Assembly (NCBI GenBank): GCA_023228765.1
Contig: JALOAM010000049.1
Location: 1 to 17,978 of the forward strand
Direction of reading: 5' to 3'
Source of the DNA: Dehalococcoidia bacterium
GTDB taxonomy: Bacteria > Chloroflexota > Dehalococcoidia > UBA2979
DNA length: 17,978 nucleotides
A program made the position numbers and the translations under genes. Below are positions 1 to 6,706 of this stretch, in pieces. The stretch's first letter is position 1. Each line of letters begins with the position of its first letter. The notes under the pieces are model-generated. The model searched no databases and had not been told where the DNA came from. It saw only the letters and a program-made list of their open reading frames with translations.

Positions 1-319
1 GCTCCCACACCTCGCCGTACGCGCGCATCGCGACCAACACGGGGACGAAGGCGCGGCCCTTGTCCGTGAGGCGGTACTCCGCCCTCGGCGGGTGGTCGCT
101 GTAGAAGGCGCGCTCGACCATGCCGTGCTCCTCCAGCTGCTTGAGGCGTGCCGAGAGCCGGTTCGCCGAGATCCCGCGGAGGGACTCGAGGAGCGCGGAG
201 AAGCGCCGGCGCCCGAAGGACAGGTCCCGCAGGACGAGCATCGTCCAGCGGTCGCCGACCACGTCAAGCGTGCGGGCGACCGGGCAGTGCTGCTGCGTGT
301 CGTAGGTCCGCTCGGGCAT
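1..319 (-). CDS. HxlR-family winged-helix transcriptional regulator (C-terminus cut by window start)
   Basis: Reading the minus strand from an ATG at 319 gives an open frame of 106 residues that runs off the window start. It begins MPERTYDTQQHCPVARTLDV and continues with GDRWTMLVLRDL, RRFSALLESL, GISANRLSARLKQLEEHGMV and the wing segment YRLTDKGR. This is the HxlR pattern: an N-terminal Cys (C12) followed by a winged helix that binds DNA as a dimer. HxlR proteins are usually 110-150 residues, so only a short tail is missing. The start is fixed by AGGAGG a few bases upstream. It is transcribed away from the DinB gene at 456, and regulators of this type often control the divergent neighbour, so the DinB/LLM pair is the likely target (inference). 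The ligand or redox signal is unknown. Confidence 0.93.
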   Translation of the reverse strand, partial: MPERTYDTQQHCPVARTLDVVGDRWTMLVLRDLSFGRRRFSALLESLRGISANRLSARLKQLEEHGMVERAFYSDHPPRAEYRLTDKGRAFVPVLVAMRAYGEVWE

Positions 320-350
320 CGTCGGCCTCCTGCTGCCTCATCCGCTGCTT

Positions 351-389
351 GTCAGTCTACGGCGGTTCGAGTACACATTCGCCACTGAC
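351..389. promoter_or_regulatory. Spaced inverted repeat and candidate promoter in the HxlR/DinB divergent region
   Basis: GTCAGT (351-356) and ACTGAC (384-389) form an inverted repeat with 27 bases between the arms. A plus-strand promoter candidate overlaps it: TTGTCA (349-354), a 17-base spacer, and TACACA (372-377), pointing at the DinB gene. The arms would flank the -10 box, which fits repression by the divergent regulator. The promoter match is moderate and the site is not proven. Confidence 0.3.
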
Positions 390-406
390 TACCTCTTTCG
401 TAACTC

Positions 407-422
407 TCTGCTCGCGAGCAGA
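407..422. promoter_or_regulatory. Perfect 16-bp palindrome, candidate operator
   Basis: TCTGCTCGCGAGCAGA is a perfect 16-bp palindrome ending 33 bases before the DinB start codon, in the gap between divergent genes. It has no loop, so it resembles a dimer-binding operator rather than an RNA hairpin. The adjacent HxlR-type regulator is the obvious candidate to bind it, but this is inference. Confidence 0.4.
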
Positions 423-455
423 AGCATCATCGCGGAACACGACGGGAGTCCACCG

Positions 456-998
456 ATGGCGAGCCCCGAACAACAGGCCGAGTGGGACCGGATGCGCGGC
501 TACTACCTCGCGCAGGGCGAGAAGTACTCGTTCAAGGAGCTCTGGCCGAGGGCGATGAAGGCGCGGCTCGAGCTCCTCGACTCGCTCGATGGCGTCAGCG
601 ACGCCGAGGCAGACTGGTCGCCCGCGCCGGAGGAATGGAGCATCAAGGAGACGGCGCTCCACATCCTGAAGAACTCGCGCAGCGCGCGCCGCCTGGTGCA
701 GGCGCTCTCCGCGGGCGAGACGGGCGACTCCTCCGGCATCGAGCCCCCGCGCGAAACCACCGACGCACCGATCGAGGAACTCCGCGTCCAGCTCCGCGAC
801 GATGGCATCGAGTGGGCCGCGGCCATCCTCGACCTGCCGCCGACGCCGCCGACGACGCCCACGGCACCGCACTCGATGTTCGGCGAGCTGCACGCGCGGG
901 CGTGGTACCTGTTCCAGCGCACCCACGACCTGGACCACAAGGGCCAGATCGAGCAGGTGAAGGCCGCGTCCGGCTACCCGGGAACGGTCGCCTCGTGA
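456..998 (+). CDS. DinB/YfiT-like four-helix metalloprotein
   Basis: A 180-residue protein of the DinB superfamily, a four-helix bundle binding one divalent metal through three histidines. The likely ligands are visible: H69 in WSIKETALHIL, then H157 and H161 in RTHDLDHKGQI, the family's HxxxH on the last helix. The N-terminal WSPAPEEWSIKE segment is also typical. Members include thiol-dependent (mycothiol, bacillithiol) transferases and many damage-inducible proteins of unknown role; the substrate here cannot be named. The ATG at 456 follows a weak CGGGAG. The stop overlaps the GTG of the downstream LLM oxidoreductase by 4 bases, so the two are probably translated together. The pair may act in detoxification (inference). 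Confidence 0.85.
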   Translation: MASPEQQAEWDRMRGYYLAQGEKYSFKELWPRAMKARLELLDSLDGVSDAEADWSPAPEEWSIKETALHILKNSRSARRLVQALSAGETGDSSGIEPPRETTDAPIEELRVQLRDDGIEWAAAILDLPPTPPTTPTAPHSMFGELHARAWYLFQRTHDLDHKGQIEQVKAASGYPGTVAS

Positions 999-2026
999 AG
1001 CTCGCGGTCGGCCTCGGCGTCTCGGGGGAGGACTGGCGCGCCGCCGAGACGTGGGTGCAGGAGGTGGAGCGCCTCGGCGTCGACAGCGTCTGGGGTGGCG
1101 AGACGTGGGGCTTCGATGCCTTCACGCCCGTCGCCTACCTCGCGAGCAAGACGCAGCGCGTGACCCTCGGCACGGCGATCGCGCAGGTGGGCACCCGCTC
1201 GCCCGCCACCCTCGCGATGACCGCGCTCGCGATGGCGTCGATGACCAACGACCGTTTCGTGCTGGGACTCGGCACCAGCGGCCCGCAGGTGATCGAGGGC
1301 TGGCACGGCGTCCCGTTCAACCCCGCTTACACCCGCCTCCGCGAGACGATCGAGGTCATCCGCCTCGCGACCTCCGGCGAGCGCGTGACGTACGAGGGCA
1401 AGACGCTCCGCGTCCCCCTCGAGGGCCGCGCGATGCGCACCAGCGCACCTCCCCGCCGCGTACCGATCTACCTCGCCACGCTCAGGCCTCGGAGCCTGCG
1501 GATGACGGGCGAGCTGGCGGACGGCTGGTTCGCCTCGTCGTTCATGGCGGAGCACGCCTCGGTCTTCCTCGACGAGATCCGCGCCGGCGCTGAGGCAGCC
1601 GGTCGGTCCTTCGACGAGATCGAGCGGCAGGCGGGCGGCGTGGTCGAGTTCGGCGATGACGTGGACGCGCTCATCCAGCAGCGCAAGCCCGGCTTCGCCT
1701 TCGAGATGGGCGCGATGGGCTCCCCGGAGCACAACTTCTACCGCGACGCCTACACCCGCCAGGGCTACGGCGACCTCACGCAGGAGGTCCTCCGCCTCTG
1801 GCTCGACGGCCGCCGCGAGGATGCCGCCGCCCTCATTCCGGACGAGTTCGTCGTGAAGTCCAACCTCCTCGGAACCGACGAGATGGTGAAGGCTCGCATC
1901 CGCGCCTACCGCGACAACGGCATCACCTCGCTCCGCGTCTCGCCCGCCGGCGCGACGATGGAGGAGCGTCTCGCCACCCTCGGGCGGTTCGTGGACGTGT
2001 TCCGGGCGGTGGAGGCTGAGGGGTAA
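995..2026 (+). CDS. LLM-class (F420-dependent type) flavin/deazaflavin oxidoreductase
   Basis: A 343-residue luciferase-like monooxygenase-fold protein. The N-terminal strand KLAVGLGVSGEDW, the VERLGVDSVWGGE helix-strand, VTLGTAIAQVGTRSPATLAM and RFVLGLGTSGPQVIEGWHG are hallmarks of the LLM-class oxidoreductases annotated as F420-dependent in Actinobacteria and Chloroflexota. The TIM barrel would bind F420 or FMN and transfer hydride to or from an unknown small substrate. The frame stays open upstream to 482, but that region is the DinB gene in another frame. The GTG at 995 overlaps the DinB stop (GTGA), gives the expected family length and indicates translational coupling. F420 rather than FMN use is inferred from family resemblance. 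Confidence 0.88.
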   Translation: MKLAVGLGVSGEDWRAAETWVQEVERLGVDSVWGGETWGFDAFTPVAYLASKTQRVTLGTAIAQVGTRSPATLAMTALAMASMTNDRFVLGLGTSGPQVIEGWHGVPFNPAYTRLRETIEVIRLATSGERVTYEGKTLRVPLEGRAMRTSAPPRRVPIYLATLRPRSLRMTGELADGWFASSFMAEHASVFLDEIRAGAEAAGRSFDEIERQAGGVVEFGDDVDALIQQRKPGFAFEMGAMGSPEHNFYRDAYTRQGYGDLTQEVLRLWLDGRREDAAALIPDEFVVKSNLLGTDEMVKARIRAYRDNGITSLRVSPAGATMEERLATLGRFVDVFRAVEAEG

Positions 2027-2093
2027 CCCTCGAACGGTTCGAGGTCAGGGCGAGCGCAGTCGCCCTCTCCCTGCACTGTCCCTCTCCGCTTCT

Positions 2094-2135
2094 GACCCCT
2101 CTCCCGGCTCAGCGGGAGAGGGGTCGGGTGAGGGT
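2094..2135 (+). repeat. REP-like hairpin, copy 1
   Basis: GACCCCTCTCCCG (2094-2106) and CGGGAGAGGGGTC (2113-2125) form a perfect 13-bp stem with loop GCTCAG, followed by GGGTGAGGGT. The 39 bases at 2097-2135 match 16283-16321 at 36 positions. Both copies lie between convergent genes. No T-tract follows, so it is not a classical intrinsic terminator, though an RNA hairpin here could still protect or end both transcripts. The CCCTCTCCC...GGGAGAGGG...GGTGAGGG pattern resembles dispersed REP elements of many GC-rich genomes. Confidence 0.7.
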
Positions 2136-2185
2136 CGCTTCTGCTCGGCCCCGACGCTCTGCCTTGCAAGAGGCAAGCAGTCCCC

Positions 2186-2219
2186 TGCCCCCTTCCCCCA
2201 TCAAGGGAAGGGGGGCAGA
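2186..2219. terminator. G/C-rich hairpin in the convergent gap
   Basis: CTGCCCCCTTCCC (2186-2198) pairs with GGGAAGGGGGGCAG (2206-2219) with one bulged G and a 7-base loop. It ends 18 bases from the stop of the minus-strand lyase gene (2238), where it could act as a transcript end or a stability hairpin. A short preceding hairpin, CTTGC/GCAAG, lies at 2164-2178. No U-tract is present, and the element may instead be a second REP-like family. Confidence 0.4.
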
Positions 2220-2237
2220 CGCAGAAGGGAAGGGCGC

Positions 2238-3929
2238 CTATGCGTTCGCGCTGTTCGACACCACCCGCGTCGAGGTGAGCCACCCGAACTTCTGGGGCTT
2301 GCGGCGGGCTTCCGGGTCCAGCGGGACGTTGATGAGGCTGGGGCCGTCGATCGCCAGCGCCTCCTTGAGGCACTGGTCGAGCTCCTCAGAGTTGTTGGCG
2401 TTGAAGTGAGCGCCGCCGAGGCCCTGCATCATGATGTCGTAGCGCGCGTCCAGGCTCATGCCGCCGACGGGCTTCTGTTCGCCCTCGAACAGCTCGGCCT
2501 TGTGGCCGCCGATGCCGCCGTTGTTGAAGACGATCCAGGTGATCGGCAGGTTGTAGCGGACCGCCACTTCGCACTCGGTGCCCGCGAAGCCAAAGGCGCC
2601 GTCGCCCTGGAGGCAGATCACCCGCTTACCGGGGTTGGACACCGCGGCGCCGATGGCGAACCCGTGGCCGAGGCCCATCGAGCCGAAGGAGCCGGCATCG
2701 AGGCGGGTGCGGGGCAGGTGCTGGTCGATCACAGTGCGGGAGATGTCCATCGTGCTCGCGCCCTCCGCGACGAAGATCGCGTCGTGCGGGAGCACCTCGT
2801 TGATCGAGCGGAGCGCGCGGTAGTAGCCGAGCGGGCTCGTCTCCTCCTGCTGCATGTGCTCGACGGACTCGGCGTTCTGGCGCGCCTCGGACCGCACGGT
2901 CTGCAGCCACTCGGAGTCCTGCGGGAACTGCCAGCCGTCCTCATCGAGGACGTCGAGGAGCTGCTGCAGCGTGGCCTTCGCGTCGCCGATCATGCCGACC
3001 TCGGTCGGCACGTTGACGCCGATCTCCTCCGGGTTGAAGTCCAGCTGCACCACGCGCACGTTCGGGTTGAACCGCGGCGGCAGGCCGAAGTGGAGCATCC
3101 AATTCAGCCGCGCCCCCACGAGGAACACGAGGTCGGCGTTCTGGAGCACGAACGAACGCGCCGCCGCGGCAGACTGGTCGTGCGTGTCGGGGATCAGGCC
3201 CTTCGCCATCGGCATCGCGAGGTACGGGATTCCGGTCTTCTCGACGAACGTCTTGATCTCGGCCTCGGCGCGCGAGTAGGCGACACCCTTGCCGAAGATG
3301 ATCAGGGGCTGCTCGGCGGTCTTCAGGGCCTCGATCGCCGCGCGGACATCGGCGGGGTCGGACAGCGTGCGCTTCGGGTCCGGGACACGAGGCGCCCACT
3401 GCACCTCGCTCTCCTCGCAGGAGCCCGCGATGAGGTCGCCCGGGAGGTCGATGTAGACCGGACCGGGAACGCCGTGCAGGGCCTTCTTCACCGCCTCCGC
3501 GATGTAGATCGGCAGCCGCTCGATACGCTCGGCACGCATCGCAAACTTCGAGAACGGGAGCAGCGGCGTGATCTGATCCGCCTCCTGGAAGAAGCCGGAC
3601 ATGTGCCCGGTCTGCTCGTACGAACCGCCCAGGAGGATCATCGGCCAGCGGTTCGACCACGCGTTGGCGTACGCACCGACGGCGTTCAGGACGCCGGGGC
3701 CGGACACGCACAACGCCGCGCCGATGCGTCCCTTCGTCCCGAGGTAGGACACGGCCTGCGCGGCATAGTTCGCGGGCATCTCATGCCTCATGCCGACGTA
3801 GGTGATGCCTTCCTTCTGCGCGGCGGCGGCGATCGTCGTCACCGGGATGCCCACCACGCCGAACATCGCCTCGACGCCCTGGGTCTTCAGCGCCCGCGCG
3901 ATGATGGTGTTGCCGTCGATCTGAGCCAT
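2238..3929 (-). CDS. 2-hydroxyacyl-CoA lyase / oxalyl-CoA decarboxylase-like ThDP enzyme
   Basis: A 563-residue ThDP-dependent enzyme with the usual three domains: Pyr (about 1-170), central (190-330) and PP (370-545). The catalytic glutamate is E50 in GMRHEMPANYAA. SGPGVLNAVGAYANA and GFFQEADQ follow. GDGAFGF (442-448) through NN (469-470) is the ThDP/Mg motif. At the position where oxalyl-CoA decarboxylases carry Tyr-Glu this protein has F114-Q115, as 2-hydroxyacyl-CoA lyases do. I therefore favour cleavage of a 2-hydroxyacyl-CoA to formyl-CoA plus an aldehyde or ketone. The basic C-terminal tail (RRKPQKFGWLTS) may close over CoA. The ATG at 3929 has GAGGAG upstream; the open frame continues to 4028 but that extension looks non-coding. 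It is last in the thiolase/DUF35 gene set. Oxalyl-CoA decarboxylase remains possible. Confidence 0.88.
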   Translation of the reverse strand: MAQIDGNTIIARALKTQGVEAMFGVVGIPVTTIAAAAQKEGITYVGMRHEMPANYAAQAVSYLGTKGRIGAALCVSGPGVLNAVGAYANAWSNRWPMILLGGSYEQTGHMSGFFQEADQITPLLPFSKFAMRAERIERLPIYIAEAVKKALHGVPGPVYIDLPGDLIAGSCEESEVQWAPRVPDPKRTLSDPADVRAAIEALKTAEQPLIIFGKGVAYSRAEAEIKTFVEKTGIPYLAMPMAKGLIPDTHDQSAAAARSFVLQNADLVFLVGARLNWMLHFGLPPRFNPNVRVVQLDFNPEEIGVNVPTEVGMIGDAKATLQQLLDVLDEDGWQFPQDSEWLQTVRSEARQNAESVEHMQQEETSPLGYYRALRSINEVLPHDAIFVAEGASTMDISRTVIDQHLPRTRLDAGSFGSMGLGHGFAIGAAVSNPGKRVICLQGDGAFGFAGTECEVAVRYNLPITWIVFNNGGIGGHKAELFEGEQKPVGGMSLDARYDIMMQGLGGAHFNANNSEELDQCLKEALAIDGPSLINVPLDPEARRKPQKFGWLTSTRVVSNSANA

Positions 3930-3982
3930 GCGATCTCTCCTCGAATGCCGGGGGACGCGCCTCTCGCGCGGGTCGAGGGCGC

Positions 3983-3988
3983 ATAGTA
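3983..3988 (-). promoter_or_regulatory. Possible internal -10 box upstream of the lyase gene
   Basis: TACTAT on the minus strand lies 53 bases before the lyase ATG, inside the 132-base gap after the DUF35 gene. No convincing -35 accompanies it. If active, it would let the lyase be expressed separately from the upstream thiolase/DUF35 pair. Confidence 0.25.
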
Positions 3989-4061
3989 ATGCGGCACGAA
4001 AGCACAGGGGTGGACGGAGCCGTCCCAACGGGTGAGGGCTCTCGCGGACGACGCCTCTCGG

Positions 4062-4496
4062 CTATGCCCGTCGGAACAACGGCAGCGTGATCTCGTCGGA
4101 CAGCTCGGTCGCCACCAGTTCCACCGGCATCCCGATCGCCACCTCGTCATGCGAGACGTCCACGAGGTTTGTCGTCACGAGGGGGCCCTCCTCGAGCTGG
4201 ACGAGGACCGTCGCGAACGGGGTGAAGCCGTTGTACGCCGGGTGGATCGCCTGGTGCGTCACCACGTACGAGCAGACCGTCCCCCGCCCGCTCATCGGAC
4301 GCCACGTCTTCTCGAAGGCGCCGCACTCCGGGCACATCGGGCGTGGAGGATGGACGAGCGTCGAGCACGCCTCGCACTCCTGCACAATGAGCTGCTTCCG
4401 CTCGCGGAGGGCGTCCCAGAAGGGCTGGTTGTCCTCCGTCGGGATGGGCAGCGGGAACGGCGGGCGGTCGCCGACGGGTTCGTGCGTCGTGGTCAT
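4062..4496 (-). CDS. DUF35 zinc-ribbon/OB-fold acyl-CoA-binding protein, thiolase partner
   Basis: A 144-residue protein of the DUF35 family. An N-terminal helix (PTEDNQPFWDALRERK) is followed by a rubredoxin-like zinc ribbon with C41-x2-C44 and C55-x2-C58, then an OB fold (about 65-140). DUF35 proteins bind CoA esters and assemble with thiolase-fold partners; the best studied is the ChsH2 DUF35 domain with the Ltp2 aldolase in bacterial steroid side-chain breakdown. The gene follows the thiolase-fold gene with a 4-base ATGA overlap, so the two are almost certainly co-translated as a complex. All four zinc cysteines are intact. The acyl substrate cannot be read from the sequence. Confidence 0.9.
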   Translation of the reverse strand: MTTTHEPVGDRPPFPLPIPTEDNQPFWDALRERKQLIVQECEACSTLVHPPRPMCPECGAFEKTWRPMSGRGTVCSYVVTHQAIHPAYNGFTPFATVLVQLEEGPLVTTNLVDVSHDEVAIGMPVELVATELSDEITLPLFRRA

Positions 4497-5629
4497 GAGG
4501 CTCGCTCCAGGAGGATGGCGCCGGTGCCGATGCCGGTGTCGACGAACGAGAGGTGGCAGTCCGCTACCTGTGCCGTGGACTGGCCTCGGACCTGCCGGAC
4601 ACCCTCGATCAGCTGGTTCATCCCCTGGAGGTACGCCTCCGAGAGGTGACCGCCCGAGGTGTTCACGGGCAGCGTCCCGCCGTCCCAGCGGATGCCGCCG
4701 GCCTCCACGAAGGGGCCGCCCTCGCCGCGCTCGACGAACCCGTAGTCCTCGAGGGCGAACACGACGAACGGCGCGAAGTGGTCGTAGATCTGCGCCACGT
4801 CGACCTCGGACGGCGCGACGCCCGCCTGCGCCCAGAAGCGCGGGGCGAGCGAAGCGGCGGCGGTGTCGACGAATGCGCGTTCCTTCGCATACCCCGCCTG
4901 CGCGGCCGCGCGGATCAGGGCGGGCGGTTGGCGGAGGTCACGGGCGCGCTTCGCGCTCACGAGGACCAGCGCACCGCCGCCGTCCGTCTCCAGGCAGCAG
5001 TCGTACAGATGGAACGGGTCCACGACGAGCCTCGACTCCTGGTGGTCCTCGATCGTCAGCGGCTTGCCGTAGAACGTCGCGCGAGGATTGCGGAGCGCGT
5101 GTTCACGCTCGGAGACCGCGACGTGGCCGAACTGGCGGCTCGTGGTGCCGAACTCGTGCATCCTCCGGCGCGCGGTCATCGCGAGGCCATGCTGCGGGGT
5201 GAGGAGCCCGAACGGCTCGGTGAAGGCGCTCCCGCCCTGCCCTCGACGGCCCGTCACCTCGCCTCGGCCGTAGCGAGCGCCGGAGCGCCCGTTCATGCCA
5301 CGGTAGATCACGATTACGTTCGCGAGGCCCGCAACGATCGCCGCCGAGGCGTGCGCGACGAGGGCGGCCCCCACGTTCCCCGCCTGGTTGATGTCTCCGA
5401 ACCACGCGAGGTCCTTCACCCCGAGGTTCGCGGCGATCTCCGCTTCCGAGGTGTTGTCGACGCGCCACGTCATCAGCCCGTCCACCTCGGACGGCGCGAT
5501 GCCGGCGTCCGCGAGGGCGGCGGTGATCGCCTGCAGCGCGAGCATCATCTCGGAGCGCCCGGAGTCACGGGAGTAGTCGGTCTCCCCCACCCCCACGATG
5601 GCGACCCGGTTCCGCAGGGCTGTGCTCAC
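4493..5629 (-). CDS. Thiolase-fold protein, SCP-x/Ltp2-like, lacking the nucleophilic cysteine
   Basis: A 378-residue thiolase-superfamily protein. It starts with NRVAIVGVGETDY and has the duplicated SEVDGL / SEVDVAQIYDHF pattern, GGAL after DCCLETD, and NTSGGHLSEAY (323-333), which keeps the His-containing loop. Where degradative thiolases carry the acyl-accepting Cys it reads INQAGNVGAAL (80-90), and the C-terminal Cys-Gly loop reads VDTGIGTG. Both catalytic cysteines therefore seem absent, as in Ltp2-type aldolases, which use tyrosines; Y282 and Y333 are candidates. It probably performs a retro-aldol cleavage or condensation of a CoA ester with the DUF35 protein encoded immediately downstream. 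Start GTG at 5629 has a GAGGAGG site upstream. A plain acyl-CoA thiolase role seems unlikely. Confidence 0.85.
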   Translation of the reverse strand: MSTALRNRVAIVGVGETDYSRDSGRSEMMLALQAITAALADAGIAPSEVDGLMTWRVDNTSEAEIAANLGVKDLAWFGDINQAGNVGAALVAHASAAIVAGLANVIVIYRGMNGRSGARYGRGEVTGRRGQGGSAFTEPFGLLTPQHGLAMTARRRMHEFGTTSRQFGHVAVSEREHALRNPRATFYGKPLTIEDHQESRLVVDPFHLYDCCLETDGGGALVLVSAKRARDLRQPPALIRAAAQAGYAKERAFVDTAAASLAPRFWAQAGVAPSEVDVAQIYDHFAPFVVFALEDYGFVERGEGGPFVEAGGIRWDGGTLPVNTSGGHLSEAYLQGMNQLIEGVRQVRGQSTAQVADCHLSFVDTGIGTGAILLERAS

Positions 5630-5668
5630 GCGTCCTCCTCGCAGTGACCGGCTGCTCAGATCGGCCGC

Positions 5669-6477
5669 TCAGACCGGCCAGTCGACCCCGTTGAGATTAA
5701 GCAATGGCGCGCGGAGATACAGCGCGATGAACCCACCCACGAGGAACGTCGCCGTCGCACCACCGAGGAACTGCAGGCGAGGCATCGTCGCGTCGAGGTT
5801 CGGCGGCTGCAGAATGTTGAGCACGACGAGCGCGGCCACGGGGCCCACGCTGAAGAAGAGCAGCAGTCCCGTGGGCATACCCCATCCGAACGCACGCCCC
5901 CAGCCAAAACGAGCAGCACCAGCACCGTGAGGACCAGGAGGGCGAACACGGCCCCAGCGAGGAACGGGCGACCGGGACTGCGGCGCTGTCGCTCCGCCTC
6001 GATGCGTCCAGCTCGCTCCACCTCGGCCCCGCGCATGAGGGCGACCGCGCCCGCCTCGTCGAAGTGCCGAGGGCGGGGGGCGCCCTCGGTGGTGCTCTCG
6101 ACGGCGGGCTGCCAGCCGACCTGCTTCCATGCGAGGAAGAGCAGCGCGCACAGCGCGAGGATGGTGCCCGCCCCTGCGATCCACGGAGCCTGCCGGAACG
6201 GGTTCGCCTCCGCGCTCAGGACACTTGCGGTGAGGCACGCCTCCGGCACCGGTTCCCCCACTGCCGAAGCCCAGCACGCGTCGTCCACGGTGCGCGCAAC
6301 GTGGTCGGGGTAGTGATCCGACTCCCACGCCACCACCCGCACACCCTGCCCTCGGTCGTCCTGCTCCACGGTGTGCAGCGTGACCGTGCGCTCGACGTCG
6401 GCGCACGCGAGGAGTGCCGGCGCGAGAGCGAGCGCCATCACCAACCGACCGAACCGCCGACGCCGGGTCGAAGACAT
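5669..6477 (-). pseudogene. Membrane lipoprotein gene with an apparent one-base frameshift
   Basis: From the ATG at 6477 the frame encodes a signal peptide ending in ALLAC (C25), an extracytoplasmic segment, a membrane helix (about 98-117), a polar loop and the start of a second helix (171 onward). Near 5906-5909 (TTTT on the coding strand) this frame turns into unlikely Cys/Ser/Arg-rich sequence. A neighbouring frame takes over with two good membrane helices (GMPTGLLLFFSVGPVAALVV and FLVGGFIALYL) and ends at 5669. The span is 809 bases; adding one base gives exactly 270 codons, so a single deletion explains both halves (269 residues). It may be a real lesion, an assembly error in a short homopolymer, or recoding. 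I do not recognise the family. It lies 39 bases upstream of the thiolase-fold gene on the same strand and could head that operon. Confidence 0.7.
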
Positions 6478-6483
6478 GCCGTG

Positions 6484-6489
6484 GTTATA
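6484..6489 (-). promoter_or_regulatory. -10 box of a probable leaderless start (lipoprotein gene)
   Basis: TATAAC on the minus strand is separated by exactly 6 bases (CACGGC) from the ATG at 6477. No Shine-Dalgarno is present. The spacing would place the transcription start at or beside the start codon. The same arrangement recurs at four other genes in the window. Confidence 0.55.
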
Positions 6490-6511
6490 ACAGACGGTCG
6501 CTACTACTGAG

Positions 6512-6553
6512 CCTCGGCGGTGGGCTCATCGGGTCGAGCGACCTCGGCGGTGG
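6512..6553. repeat. 12-bp direct repeat spaced by 30 bp in a divergent intergenic region
   Basis: CCTCGGCGGTGG occurs at 6512-6523 and again at 6542-6553, an offset of exactly 30 bases, close to three helical turns. Both copies lie between the divergent lipoprotein (start 6477) and amidohydrolase (start near 6707) genes. Such phased direct repeats can be tandem regulator sites. The rest of this 229-base gap shows no other clear signal. Confidence 0.4.
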
Positions 6554-6706
6554 TGCTGCTTCGCGCCCACGACCTGTGAGCCGGGTCTGAGCCACGAGCA
6601 TGGGAGAAGTGAGAGACCCACAACCTGGCCTGCCTGCCCCTCAGCCGGGCCCGAGGAGTTCGTGCGGCCCTGCTCGCGGTGTAGCCGCTCGGAGCGCGTG
6701 GAGACG

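Noticed and set aside
482..994. Long upstream extension of the LLM oxidoreductase frame.
   Set aside because: This stretch encodes the DinB-fold protein in another frame; family length and the GTGA overlap support the start at 995.
2094..2125. Classical intrinsic terminator at the REP-like hairpin.
   Set aside because: The stem is strong but no T-run follows on either strand; I list it as a REP-like repeat with possible transcript-end function.
2406..3986. A 526-codon open frame on the plus strand, antisense to the lyase gene.
   Set aside because: It is an Arg/Ala/Val/His-rich shadow of a GC-rich gene; the opposite strand encodes an unmistakable ThDP enzyme across the whole length.
3930..4028. 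Upstream extension of the lyase frame to 4028.
   Set aside because: The extra residues do not resemble the family, and ATG 3929 has a clear GAGGAG ribosome site and a typical N-terminus.
5897..5912. Programmed -1 ribosomal frameshifting at the TTTT stretch of the lipoprotein gene.
   Set aside because: The bases do not form a standard X-XXY-YYZ slippery site and I see no strong downstream stem or pseudoknot; a one-base deletion or assembly error is simpler.
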